A DNA stretch of 64,000 bases from Heritagella_A intestinalis. GTDB lineage: Bacteria; Bacillota; Clostridia; Oscillospirales; Acutalibacteraceae. The notes beneath the pieces are model-generated. The model was given only the letters and a program-made list of their open reading frames with translations. It was not told where the DNA came from and did not search any database. Each line of letters opens with the position of its first letter. The first letter of the stretch is position 1. The translations under genes and the position numbers were made by a program. Shown here piece by piece: positions 1-7,425 of the stretch. The stretch is from NCBI GenBank assembly GCA_904418995.1, contig CAJFQF010000002.1, forward strand, positions 171,778 through 235,777. The letters run 5' to 3'.

Positions 1-348
1 AAGGAGCAGGGGATCCTCCAGGCAGTGCGCTCCCTTTCCCCGGAATACATTCTCTGCGATGAGCTGGGGGGAGAAAAGGATGCCCGGGCTGTGGAGGCGG
101 GGATGTTTGCCGGGGCCTCCATTGTGGCCACGGTTCACGCCGGCAGCCGGGAGGAGCTCCGGGAACGGCCAGTGTGCCGCCGGCTCCTGGAGACCGGGGC
201 CTTTGCCCATGTGGTGCAGCTGGCCGGCAGGGGTGCGCCGGGAAAAGTCCTCTCTGTGGAAAAGGCAGGTGATCTTCTTGGTCAAGCTGGTAGGACTGCT
301 GCTGTTGGCGGCGGCCTGCGCCGGGATTGGCCTGGCGGAATCCCGTAA
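1..348 (+). CDS. spoIIIAA: Stage III sporulation protein AA, 3' part
   Basis: This is the C-terminal part of SpoIIIAA, the ATPase of the SpoIIIA-SpoIIQ channel that links mother cell and forespore during engulfment. The reading frame is open from the first base, so the N-terminus and Walker A lie upstream of the window. Visible are the Walker B-like stretch PEYILCDELGG and the secretion-ATPase-like segment ASIVATVHAGS. The order of the following genes confirms the identity. The frame runs about 80 bases into spoIIIAB, which is longer than the usual overlap, so the last 25 or so residues are probably a non-conserved tail. Partial because of the window edge. Confidence 0.9.
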   Translation, partial: KEQGILQAVRSLSPEYILCDELGGEKDARAVEAGMFAGASIVATVHAGSREELRERPVCRRLLETGAFAHVVQLAGRGAPGKVLSVEKAGDLLGQAGRTAAVGGGLRRDWPGGIP

Positions 349-757
349 GCTCCGGGACCGGGCGGTGCTGTTGGAAAGTTTCCGGAAATTTCTCACGGTT
401 GCGGAAGCGGAGATTCATTACGGCCTGGTGCCGGTGGGGGAACTGGTGCTGTCCTGCCGTCAACAGGGCCCTCTGTTGGAGGATTGCGCCCGCCGGCTGG
501 AACAGGGAAGCCGATTCCCCGAGGCGTGGCAGGGGGCAGTGAAGCGCTGGGGCGGGCCGGACCAGGCGTTTTTAGCGGAGTTTGGCCGGGGGCTGGGCGC
601 CACCGGGCTGGAAGGGCAGCTTTCCCATTTTCAGCTGTATCGGGAGCTGGCCCGGACGCGCCTGGAAGAAGCCCGGCGGGACCAGGAGAAAAAGGGGAAG
701 CTCTACCGGCAGCTGGGCGTCTTTGGGGGCCTGGCCCTGGCGCTGGTGCTCTGGTAA
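269..757 (+). CDS. spoIIIAB: Stage III sporulation protein AB
   Basis: SpoIIIAB is a small membrane protein of the SpoIIIA complex with a type II secretion GspF-like fold. The predicted 162 residues begin with a hydrophobic segment (VKLVGLLLLAAACAGIGL) and end with another (GVFGGLALALVLW), with a charged helical middle, as expected; the family is about 170 residues. I chose GTG at 269; TTG at 278, behind the purine run at 261-268, is an equally good alternative. The frame continues upstream inside spoIIIAA, but that part does not look like SpoIIIAB. Confidence 0.88.
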   Translation: MIFLVKLVGLLLLAAACAGIGLAESRKLRDRAVLLESFRKFLTVAEAEIHYGLVPVGELVLSCRQQGPLLEDCARRLEQGSRFPEAWQGAVKRWGGPDQAFLAEFGRGLGATGLEGQLSHFQLYRELARTRLEEARRDQEKKGKLYRQLGVFGGLALALVLW

Positions 758-804
758 GCCGCTTAGAAAAGGCGGGAAGGTTCCGGCCGGAAAGGGATGG
801 GAAA

Positions 805-999
805 ATGGACATTGACCTGATTTTCAAAATTGCCGCCATTGGGATTATCGTGGCGGTGCTCAACCAGCTTTTAATACGTTCCGGCCGGGAGGAGCAGGCC
901 ATGATGACCACCCTGGCCGGGCTCATTGTGGTGTTGATGATGGTCATCCAGCAGATTGACGCCCTGTTTCAGGCCATCAAGTCCATTTTTGGGCTGTAG
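805..999 (+). CDS. spoIIIAC: Stage III sporulation protein AC
   Basis: This is a 64-residue, two-helix membrane protein starting MDIDLIFKIAAIGI, the typical size and start of SpoIIIAC. The helices are at about residues 7-25 and 36-55. The longer frame upstream is a shadow of spoIIIAB. ATG at 805 follows a GGAAAGGGATGGG run that serves as RBS. It sits two bases before spoIIIAD, so the two are almost certainly co-translated. It is thought to act with SpoIIIAD in the forespore-facing membrane assembly. Confidence 0.9.
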   Translation: MDIDLIFKIAAIGIIVAVLNQLLIRSGREEQAMMTTLAGLIVVLMMVIQQIDALFQAIKSIFGL

Positions 1000-1001
1000 C
1001 C

Positions 1002-1391
1002 ATGGATGTGGCGGCGATTGCAGGGCTGGCCTTGGCCACTGCGGCCCTTTGCGCCCTGCTGCGGAGGTATCACAACGAATACGCCCTGCTGGTCAGTTTG
1101 GGAGCGGGCATCCTCATTGTGCTGCAAATGCTCTCTTCTCTGCTGCCGGTGGTGGCAGAGGTAAACAGCCTCCTTTCCCGGGCCGGGGCAGCAGCGGAAT
1201 ATGGGGAGATTCTCTTTAAAGTGGTGGGTATCTGCTTTCTGGCCCAGTTTGCCGGGGACGCCTGCCGGGATGCCGGGGAAAGCGCATTGGCTTCCCGGGT
1301 GGAGCTGGCAGCCCGGTTGGCCATGACAGCGGCGGCTTTGCCCCTGTTTCAGCAGGTGGCAGATACAGCTTTGGGCCTTATCGGGGGATGA
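1002..1391 (+). CDS. spoIIIAD: Stage III sporulation protein AD
   Basis: This is a 129-residue polytopic membrane protein (MDVAAIAGLALATAALCALL at the N-terminus), matching SpoIIIAD in length, hydrophobicity and operon position. Helices are visible at about residues 5-20, 30-50, 65-85 and 105-125. Its start directly follows the spoIIIAC stop. No catalytic motif is expected; it is a structural part of the SpoIIIA channel. Confidence 0.9.
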   Translation: MDVAAIAGLALATAALCALLRRYHNEYALLVSLGAGILIVLQMLSSLLPVVAEVNSLLSRAGAAAEYGEILFKVVGICFLAQFAGDACRDAGESALASRVELAARLAMTAAALPLFQQVADTALGLIGG

Positions 1392-1425
1392 ACCGGAGGA
1401 ATTTTCAAAGGAAGGAGGGAAAAGG

Positions 1426-2580
1426 ATGCGTCGGATTCTGGCGGGGCTGTGCCTGGTGTGCTTGCTGGGCTTTACTTGGCCGGTGCAGGCAGCGGAAACC
1501 GGGGAGTCCGGGGAGACCTTCGACCAGAGCCTTTATGAAGAGCAGATGGAGGAAAGCGGCGCCCAGGACCTGTGGGACTCCTTGCCGGAAGAAACCCAGG
1601 AGCTGCTGGAAGAGCTGGGGGTGGAAGGGGTGGGGTGGGAGTCCCTGGCGGCGGTGGAGCCCCAGAGCTTCTTTGAAATGCTCCTGGGCTTCTTCACCGG
1701 AGGGCTTTCCCAGCCCTTGGCGGCAGGGGCGTCTCTGCTGGGGATTATGTTGGTCTGCGCCCTGATGAATGGCATGAAGCTTTCCTTTGGAGAGCGGCAA
1801 ACCGGCAGCGTGCTGGGCATGGTGGGCACCCTGTGTGCCTGCGCGGTCATCGCTCCGCCGGTGATTTCCTGTATCCAGCAGGCCTCCACGCTGATTGAGG
1901 GGGCCGGAGGATTCTTGCTGGCCGGGGCCCCGGTGTTGGCCGGTCTGATGCTGGCCTGCGGGCAGCCGGTTTCCGCCAGCGGCTGGACAGTGTTCCTTCT
2001 GGCGGCGGGCAACGGGATTTCCCTGTTGTCCTCGGTAGTGCTCCTGCCGGTGATGCATATTTTTCTGGCTTTTTCCCTGGCGTCGGCGGTGTCGCCGGAC
2101 ATCCGCCTGGACAGCCTGTGCGGGGTCTTTGCCAAAACCGTGCGATGGGTGCTGGTGCTGGCGGTGACCATCTTTACCAGCCTGCTTTCTGCCCAGAGCC
2201 TCATCTCCGCCTCCGCTGACGGCGCCTCTGTCAAGGCGGCCAAGCTCTTTGCGGGCTTTGTCCCGGTGGTAGGGAATGTGCTGGGAGACGCTATGGGCAC
2301 CGTGCAGAGCTGTGTACGGCTGCTGAAATCCGGGGTAGGGGCCTTTGGGCTTTTGGCGGCCCTGTGTATTTTCCTGCCGGTGGTAGCCCAGTGCCTTTTG
2401 TGGATTTTCTGCTGTACCCTCTGCGGGGCGGCGGGAGACCTGTTGGGGCAATCGGAAATCACCGGGCTGCTGAAAGCCGCTTCTCAGGTGCTCCAAACCC
2501 TGCTGGCCATTGTGGTGAGCTGCGGGGTGGTGATGCTGGTGTCGGCGGTGCTGATTATGCAGGGAGGAGGCAGCGGATAA
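1426..2580 (+). CDS. spoIIIAE: Stage III sporulation protein AE
   Basis: This is the largest membrane subunit of the SpoIIIA complex (384 aa). It has a signal peptide ending near residue 22 (VQAAETGE), an acidic extracytoplasmic stretch to about residue 85, then about seven hydrophobic helices to the C-terminus, as in SpoIIIAE. A clear RBS (GGAAGGAGGG at about 1410-1420) precedes ATG 1426. Its last base overlaps the start of spoIIIAF, which indicates translational coupling. Confidence 0.92.
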   Translation: MRRILAGLCLVCLLGFTWPVQAAETGESGETFDQSLYEEQMEESGAQDLWDSLPEETQELLEELGVEGVGWESLAAVEPQSFFEMLLGFFTGGLSQPLAAGASLLGIMLVCALMNGMKLSFGERQTGSVLGMVGTLCACAVIAPPVISCIQQASTLIEGAGGFLLAGAPVLAGLMLACGQPVSASGWTVFLLAAGNGISLLSSVVLLPVMHIFLAFSLASAVSPDIRLDSLCGVFAKTVRWVLVLAVTIFTSLLSAQSLISASADGASVKAAKLFAGFVPVVGNVLGDAMGTVQSCVRLLKSGVGAFGLLAALCIFLPVVAQCLLWIFCCTLCGAAGDLLGQSEITGLLKAASQVLQTLLAIVVSCGVVMLVSAVLIMQGGGSG

Positions 2581-3053
2581 TGCAGGGCGTGGAGATGTGG
2601 GCGGCGGCTGTGTGCCTTACGGTGCTGGCGGCGGCTCTGTTGCGGATGGTCTGCCCAGAAGGGGGATTTTCCCGTCTGCTTCGGATAATCCTGGGAGCCT
2701 TCGTCCTCTGTGCCCTGCTTCAGCCCTTGGGGGAGTTGGCCCAGAACCTCTCCCGGCCGGAGCAAAGCTACGACGACGCCATGGAGCAGGCGGAGAATTT
2801 CACCTCCCGGGCAGAGGACCGCTCCGGGGCGCTCATGGAGAGTTCTTTGGAGAGTCTGATCCGCACGGAGCTGGTGCAGGAGGGTATCCCTTTTGAAAAA
2901 ATTGCAGTTTCCATGGATACCAGCGAGGAGGACCGCATAGTAATAAGGCAGATACAAGTTACCGTCTCTCAGAGTCAGGACGTGGAACGAGCCGAAGCCC
3001 TGCTGCGGGAATCCCTGGGGCTGGAAACGGAGGTAACGGCTAATGAAACATGA
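2580..3053 (+). CDS. spoIIIAF: Stage III sporulation protein AF
   Basis: This predicted 157-residue protein has two N-terminal membrane helices (about residues 8-25 and 35-52) and a soluble C-terminal ring-building domain exposed to the intermembrane space, the SpoIIIAF plan. ATG 2580 shares a base with the spoIIIAE stop and lies 10 bases after GGGAGGAGG. ATG 2595 is a weaker alternative. The 3' end overlaps spoIIIAG by 11 bases. Confidence 0.9.
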   Translation: MQGVEMWAAAVCLTVLAAALLRMVCPEGGFSRLLRIILGAFVLCALLQPLGELAQNLSRPEQSYDDAMEQAENFTSRAEDRSGALMESSLESLIRTELVQEGIPFEKIAVSMDTSEEDRIVIRQIQVTVSQSQDVERAEALLRESLGLETEVTANET

Positions 3054-3621
3054 CAACGCCAGCAACGTCGGGTGGATACAAAAAGCCATGAGCAACGATA
3101 AAATCCGGCGCTGGATTCTCATTGCGGGCCTGGTGGGCATTGCGCTGATTTTTCTTTCCGGCTTTTTCAGTTCCGGCGGGGAAAAGCCGGCGGAAGAGAC
3201 GCCTCAGGAGTCCGCTGCCGCCGGGGAATACACCCAACAGCTGGAAGAAAGCCTGTTGGAAATCATCCGGGCCATTACCGGCGAAGAGGACGCCCAGGTC
3301 ATGGTGACCTTAGAGAGCAGCAGCCGTCAGGTATATGCTCAGGAGGAGCGCAAAAGCGCCGGGAACAGCGAGGAACAGGCAAGCGATTCCACCGTCCGTT
3401 CCCAATCTACCGATGATACCGAAACCAGCTATATCCTGGTGGAGGATTCCGACGGCTCCCAGAAAGCCCTGTCCGTCACTGAAATTTCCCCGGAGATTCG
3501 GGGGGTGGTGGTGGTCTGCGGCAAGGGCAGCGATGCGGAGCTTCAGCAGAATATTATCAATGCGGTTACGACCGCGCTGCAAATTTCATCCACACGGGTA
3601 TGTGTGGTAGGCAGGGGGTAA
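3043..3621 (+). CDS. spoIIIAG: Stage III sporulation protein AG
   Basis: SpoIIIAG (192 aa) forms the large intermembrane ring of the sporulation channel. One transmembrane helix is visible at about residues 25-45 (WILIAGLVGIALIFLSGFF), followed by a ring-building domain with the conserved run SPEIRGVVVVCGKG (about residues 150-160) and an NAVTTALQ segment near the end. It overlaps spoIIIAF at the start and is four bases from spoIIIAH. Confidence 0.93.
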   Translation: MKHDNASNVGWIQKAMSNDKIRRWILIAGLVGIALIFLSGFFSSGGEKPAEETPQESAAAGEYTQQLEESLLEIIRAITGEEDAQVMVTLESSSRQVYAQEERKSAGNSEEQASDSTVRSQSTDDTETSYILVEDSDGSQKALSVTEISPEIRGVVVVCGKGSDAELQQNIINAVTTALQISSTRVCVVGRG

Positions 3622-3625
3622 AAAT

Positions 3626-4438
3626 ATGAAATTCATTGGATTCTTGGGGAAGAAGAAGGAAGCAGGGGACCCGGTGTTGGAGTATCATCCACCCGGCGAA
3701 GAGCAGGTGCAGGAACCAGTCCGGGAAGAATACATCCACCGTCGTTCTGCTTCCTGGGGGGAGGTTCCTATGGAGGACCTGGACAGCGAGCTTCCAGAGG
3801 AAGAGGAGGAACTGGAAGAGGAATATGCCCAGGCCCAAGCACCTTCCAAACCGCCCCGGAAGAAAAGCGGCAAACGACAGCTGGTGTTGGCGGCCCTGGT
3901 GATGGCCCTGGGGGCGGCGGTATATCTGAACTGGCAGTTCTCCGGGAACCAGCAGCTGCTGGCCGCCGATACTCTCAGCTCCGAAAAGGAGTTGGGCACC
4001 GCCCAGCTGGTCAACGGCGAAGCAGAAAGTGGAACAGAGAGCGAGGAGGAAACCGCCGCCCAAAGTACGGCGGAGACTGGGGAGGCCCAGTTTACCCAGG
4101 CGAGGCTTTCCCGGCAGCAGGCCCGGGATGAGGCGGTGGAGCTGCTGGAGGGGATTATTAAGGATGCCGAGAGCAGCGATGAAGCCAAAAAAGAGGCAGT
4201 GGCCCAATCGGCGGAAATCGCCCAGAATGTGCTCCGGGAGAATAACATCGAAAACCTGGTGAAGGCCAAAGGGTATTCGGATTGCGTGGCCGTGATTCAA
4301 AACGGCGAGTGCAGCGTCATTGTCAGCGGCAAGCTGCAAAACGAGAGCGACGCTGTGGTGATTCAGGACATTGTAGCCGGCCAAACGGACTTCTCTCCGG
4401 AGAAAATCAAAATTGTGGAATCAGAGGCGTCAAAATAG
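3626..4438 (+). CDS. spoIIIAH: Stage III sporulation protein AH
   Basis: SpoIIIAH (270 aa) is the mother-cell partner of SpoIIQ across the intermembrane space. The N-terminal about 85 residues are unusually long, acidic and proline-rich and lie on the cytoplasmic side of a single helix (LVLAALVMALGAAVYLNW, about residues 90-107). The C-terminal ring-building motif domain (about residues 150-270) has the typical EAKKEAVAQSAEIA and CVAVIQNGECSVIV segments. This is the last gene of the operon; a 200-base gap with a promoter follows. Confidence 0.92.
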   Translation: MKFIGFLGKKKEAGDPVLEYHPPGEEQVQEPVREEYIHRRSASWGEVPMEDLDSELPEEEEELEEEYAQAQAPSKPPRKKSGKRQLVLAALVMALGAAVYLNWQFSGNQQLLAADTLSSEKELGTAQLVNGEAESGTESEEETAAQSTAETGEAQFTQARLSRQQARDEAVELLEGIIKDAESSDEAKKEAVAQSAEIAQNVLRENNIENLVKAKGYSDCVAVIQNGECSVIVSGKLQNESDAVVIQDIVAGQTDFSPEKIKIVESEASK

Positions 4439-4439
4439 T

Positions 4440-4467
4440 TTGCTCCTGCCCGAAAATGTGGTATACT
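4440..4467 (+). promoter_or_regulatory. Sigma-A-type promoter ahead of the nusB leader
   Basis: TTGCTC at 4440-4445 and TATACT at 4462-4467 are separated by 16 bases, just after the spoIIIAH stop. It would start a transcript near 4474 that runs through a hairpin leader into nusB. Confidence 0.6.
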
Positions 4468-4528
4468 AAGGGGTACAGTGGAGCTTGACAGAAAAAGAGT
4501 GTATGCATTGCGCGCCTTTTGGCGATGA

Positions 4529-4559
4529 GAGGGCCCTCCGCTGTGGAGGGCTCTTTTTC
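4529..4559 (+). terminator. Intrinsic terminator or attenuator in the nusB leader
   Basis: GAGGGCCCTCC (4529-4539) pairs with GGAGGGCTC (4545-4553) and is followed by a T-rich run (TTTTTCTTT). It lies between the promoter at 4440 and nusB. It is enclosed by a 9-bp inverted repeat, TTGACAGAA (4487-4495) and TTCTGTCAA (4574-4582). A further GC-rich hairpin (GCGGGCC/GGCCCGC, about 4598-4618) abuts the nusB RBS. Confidence 0.6.
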
Positions 4560-4634
4560 TTTGAAAAAATCCGGCTTCTGTCAAAATGATCTCCCAGCGG
4601 GCCCCGCATCGGCCCGCCGAGAAAGGAAGTAGCT

Positions 4635-5054
4635 ATGAAACGTCGAGAAGCACGGGAGCAGGCCTTTATCCTGTCCTTTGAGCAGACCATGAACCACGAC
4701 AGTATTCAGCATATCATCGATGCCGCCGGCATGAGCCGGGATTTGATTGCCGATGATTTCGCCGAGAAGCTGGCCCAGGGGGTGGAGGACCATCGGGAAG
4801 AGCTGGATGAAATAATTAGCCGGTACATCCGGGGCTGGAAAATGGAGCGCCTTTCCAAAACGGCCCTGACCATCTTGCGGCTGGCCGTCTGTGAAATTTG
4901 CTTTGAAGAGGATATCCCCGCCCAGGTCTCCGCCAATGAGGCCGTGGAGCTGGCCAAAAAATACGGAGCCGCCGAAGACGCCGCTTTTGTCAACGGGGTG
5001 CTGGCCAGCGTCATCCGGGACAAAGAGGGAGACAACGCTCATGAGCAGCCGTGA
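4635..5054 (+). CDS. nusB: Transcription antitermination factor NusB
   Basis: NusB binds boxA RNA with NusE (S10) and supports antitermination on rRNA operons. The 139-residue all-helical protein starts MKRREAREQAFILSFEQ, and the C-terminal half carries the family run RLSKTALTILRLAVCEI and SANEAVELAKKYGAAEDAAFVNGVL. The RBS GAAAGGAAG lies eight bases upstream. It overlaps the next gene by 14 bases and leads a housekeeping operon reaching about 9220. Presence of a hairpin leader suggests attenuation control. Confidence 0.95.
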   Translation: MKRREAREQAFILSFEQTMNHDSIQHIIDAAGMSRDLIADDFAEKLAQGVEDHREELDEIISRYIRGWKMERLSKTALTILRLAVCEICFEEDIPAQVSANEAVELAKKYGAAEDAAFVNGVLASVIRDKEGDNAHEQP

Positions 5055-5982
5055 GCCGGTGATTCTGGGCATTGACACCAGCAACTATACCACCTCCGCC
5101 GCGCGGCTGGAAGGGGGGAACCTCCGGCAGAACAAAAAGCTCTTGCCGGTCAAGCCGGGACAGCTGGGCCTGCGCCAAAGCGACGCGGTGTTTCACCATG
5201 TGCAGCAGCTCCCGGACATTTTAGCGCCCCTGTTGGAGGACGTCCCCGCCCTTTGCGCCGTGGGGGTTTCCGACCGGCCCCGGGCCCAGGAAGGTTCCTA
5301 TATGCCCTGCTTTACTGTGGGGCTGGGAGCCGCCCGGATGCTGGCCACCCAGGCCGGGGCTGCGCTGCACCGGTTTTCCCACCAGGCGGGGCATATTGCA
5401 GCGGCCCTGTATTCCGCCGGCCGGCTGGACTTGCTGGAAGGGGAGTTCTTGGCCTTTCACGTTTCCGGCGGGACCACTGAGGCGGTGCTTGTCACCCCGG
5501 ACCAGGAAGAAATCCTCCATGCAGAGATTGTGGCCCGCTCTCTGGATTTAAAGGGCGGACAGGCCGTAGACCGTGCCGGGGTGATTTTGGGGCTTCCCTT
5601 CCCCGCAGGGCCGGAGCTGGAAAAGCTGGCCCTTCAGTGGGGCAAGCCCATGAAGGTGCGCCCGGTGCTCAAGGGCTGCGACTGCTCCCTTTCCGGCATC
5701 GAAAACCAGTGCAAAAAGCTCTTTGACCAGGGCCGTCCCAAAGAGGAAATTGCCCGCTATTGCCTGGAAGCCCTGCTGGCGGCTTTGGACGGTATGTGTG
5801 GGGCTCTGCTTGCGGAATACGGTTCCATGCCGGTGCTCTTTGCCGGGGGCGTCATGTCCAATTCCATTCTGCGCCGGGCCCTGACGGAAAAATACGGCGC
5901 CGTGTTTGCAGAACCGGCCTTTTCCGCTGATAACGCAGCAGGGGCCGCCGTTCTCGCCGCCCGGAAGGAGGGAGTCCTGTGA
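5041..5982 (+). CDS. TsaD-like (Kae1/Gcp, peptidase M22 family) paralogue
   Basis: This 313-residue ASKHA-fold protein resembles TsaD/Gcp: ILGIDTSNYTTSAA at the N-terminus (nucleotide-binding loop), HQAGHIAAALY at about residues 115-125 in the place of the TsaD metal-binding HxxxH, FHVSGGTTEAVLV (about 140) and the C-terminal LFAGGVMSN. It is shorter than TsaD (about 340) and lacks some canonical TsaD runs, so it is probably the Clostridia paralogue usually found beside nusB and xseA and not the t6A synthase itself. ATG 5041 starts inside nusB. The long upstream extension of the frame is a nusB shadow. Its substrate is not known to me. Confidence 0.8.
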   Translation: MSSREPVILGIDTSNYTTSAARLEGGNLRQNKKLLPVKPGQLGLRQSDAVFHHVQQLPDILAPLLEDVPALCAVGVSDRPRAQEGSYMPCFTVGLGAARMLATQAGAALHRFSHQAGHIAAALYSAGRLDLLEGEFLAFHVSGGTTEAVLVTPDQEEILHAEIVARSLDLKGGQAVDRAGVILGLPFPAGPELEKLALQWGKPMKVRPVLKGCDCSLSGIENQCKKLFDQGRPKEEIARYCLEALLAALDGMCGALLAEYGSMPVLFAGGVMSNSILRRALTEKYGAVFAEPAFSADNAAGAAVLAARKEGVL

Positions 5983-7190
5983 GTTTATCCACCTTGACAG
6001 TGAGTCAGGTCAACGCCTATGTGAAGTCCCTGCTGGATGGAGACAAGAATTTGAATCCCGTGTATGTGTCCGGGGAGATTTCCAACTTTACCGACCACTA
6101 CCGCTCCGGCCACCTGTATTTTTCCTTAAAAGATGAAAAAGCAGTCCTCAAGGCGGTGATGTTCGCTTCCCATGCCCGCCGCCTGCGGTTCCGCCCCCAG
6201 GACGGCATGAAGGTTCTCTGCCGGGGCCGGGTTACCGTTTACGAAGCGGGGGGCCAATATCAGCTTTATGTGGACGATATGCAGCCCGATGGCCTGGGAG
6301 CCTTGAACCTGGCCTATGAGCAGTTAAAGGAGAAGCTGTCCAAAGAGGGCCTTTTCGATGCAGACCGCAAGCGCCCCTTGCCCCGGTATCCCCGGCGCAT
6401 CGGCGTTATTACTTCTCCCACCGGGGCGGCGGTTCAGGACATCTGCCGGATTTTAGGCCGGCGCTGGCCTATGGCGGAGATTGTCTTTTGCCCGGTGCTG
6501 GTGCAGGGAGACGGCGCCGCGCCCCAGTTAGTGGAGGCCCTGGCCCGGATGAACCGCATTGATAAGGTAGACGTGATTATCATGGGCCGCGGCGGCGGCT
6601 CTTTGGAGGACCTCTGGGCCTTTAACGAGGAGCCTGTGGCCCGGGCTGTGGCGTCTTCCCGAATTCCGGTGATTTCCGCAGTAGGCCACGAAACGGACTT
6701 CACCATCTGCGATTTTGCCGCAGACCTGCGGGCCTCCACCCCCAGCGCCGCCGCAGAGCTGGCCGTGCCTGACCAGACGGAGGAATTGCTGGTTTTGGAA
6801 TCCGCCCGGTACACCTTGCAAAAATATGTGGAGTCCGCTTTGGCGGAGCGCCGGATGGAGCTGGACTCCCTGACCAGCAGCCGGAGCCTGCAAGCGCCCC
6901 TGGAAGGGGTCGCCCGGCGGGAGACGGAGTTGGAGCACCTTTCCCGGCGGCTGGCTGCCGGGGCTTCCCTCTCTTTGGGCAAGGCCCGGGAGGAGCTTTC
7001 CCGGTTGTCGGGAGCCCTCCACAGCCTCAGCCCTCTGGAAGTATTGGGCCGAGGCTATGCCATTGCCAGCGACCAGGAGGGAGCACCCATCCGCTCGGTG
7101 TCGGAGCTGGAACCGGGGAAGACTTTCCGGCTGCGTCTCCGGGACGGGGAGGCCTTGTGTGAAACTCTGGAAAAGGAGGAAACGCCATGA
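5979..7190 (+). CDS. xseA: Exodeoxyribonuclease VII large subunit
   Basis: XseA is the catalytic subunit of exonuclease VII, which degrades single-stranded DNA from both ends. The 403 residues show an N-terminal OB-fold (VYVSGEISNFTDHYRSGHLYFSLKD), then the nuclease core with RIGVITSPTGAAVQDI, IIMGRGGGSLEDLWAFNEE and ISAVGHETDFTICDFAADLRASTPSAAAE, and a coiled C-terminal region. Start is GTG 5979, overlapping the upstream gene by four bases. The 3' end overlaps xseB by four bases, so the two subunits are coupled. Confidence 0.95.
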   Translation: MSLSTLTVSQVNAYVKSLLDGDKNLNPVYVSGEISNFTDHYRSGHLYFSLKDEKAVLKAVMFASHARRLRFRPQDGMKVLCRGRVTVYEAGGQYQLYVDDMQPDGLGALNLAYEQLKEKLSKEGLFDADRKRPLPRYPRRIGVITSPTGAAVQDICRILGRRWPMAEIVFCPVLVQGDGAAPQLVEALARMNRIDKVDVIIMGRGGGSLEDLWAFNEEPVARAVASSRIPVISAVGHETDFTICDFAADLRASTPSAAAELAVPDQTEELLVLESARYTLQKYVESALAERRMELDSLTSSRSLQAPLEGVARRETELEHLSRRLAAGASLSLGKAREELSRLSGALHSLSPLEVLGRGYAIASDQEGAPIRSVSELEPGKTFRLRLRDGEALCETLEKEETP

Positions 7191-7399
7191 ACCGCAAAAT
7201 GAGTTACGAAGAAGCGCTGGAAAAGCTCCGGGACATTGTGGCCCGGCTGGAAAGCGGGGAAGAGACGCTGGACAATTCTTTGAAGCTCTTCGAGGAAGGG
7301 GCTAAGCTCTCTTCCTTCTGCTATGAGAAATTGCAGAACGCCCAGCAGAAAATTACCGAAATCACCAAGCTGGAAGAAAAGCAGGTCGAGGAATCCTGA
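7187..7399 (+). CDS. xseB: Exodeoxyribonuclease VII small subunit
   Basis: This 70-residue helical protein matches XseB: SYEEALEKLRDIVARLESGEETLDNSLKLFEEG is the family signature (residues 5-37). Several XseB copies wrap the coiled coil of XseA. ATG 7187 overlaps the xseA stop. Confidence 0.95.
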   Translation: MNRKMSYEEALEKLRDIVARLESGEETLDNSLKLFEEGAKLSSFCYEKLQNAQQKITEITKLEEKQVEES

Positions 7400-7425
7400 T
7401 TCCAGCCAAAATGGAGGTGCGGAAA

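Noticed and set aside
393..947. Long minus-strand open frame across spoIIIAB/AC
   Set aside because: Antisense to clearly conserved sporulation genes; composition is that of a GC-rich shadow frame and no RBS or domain is seen.
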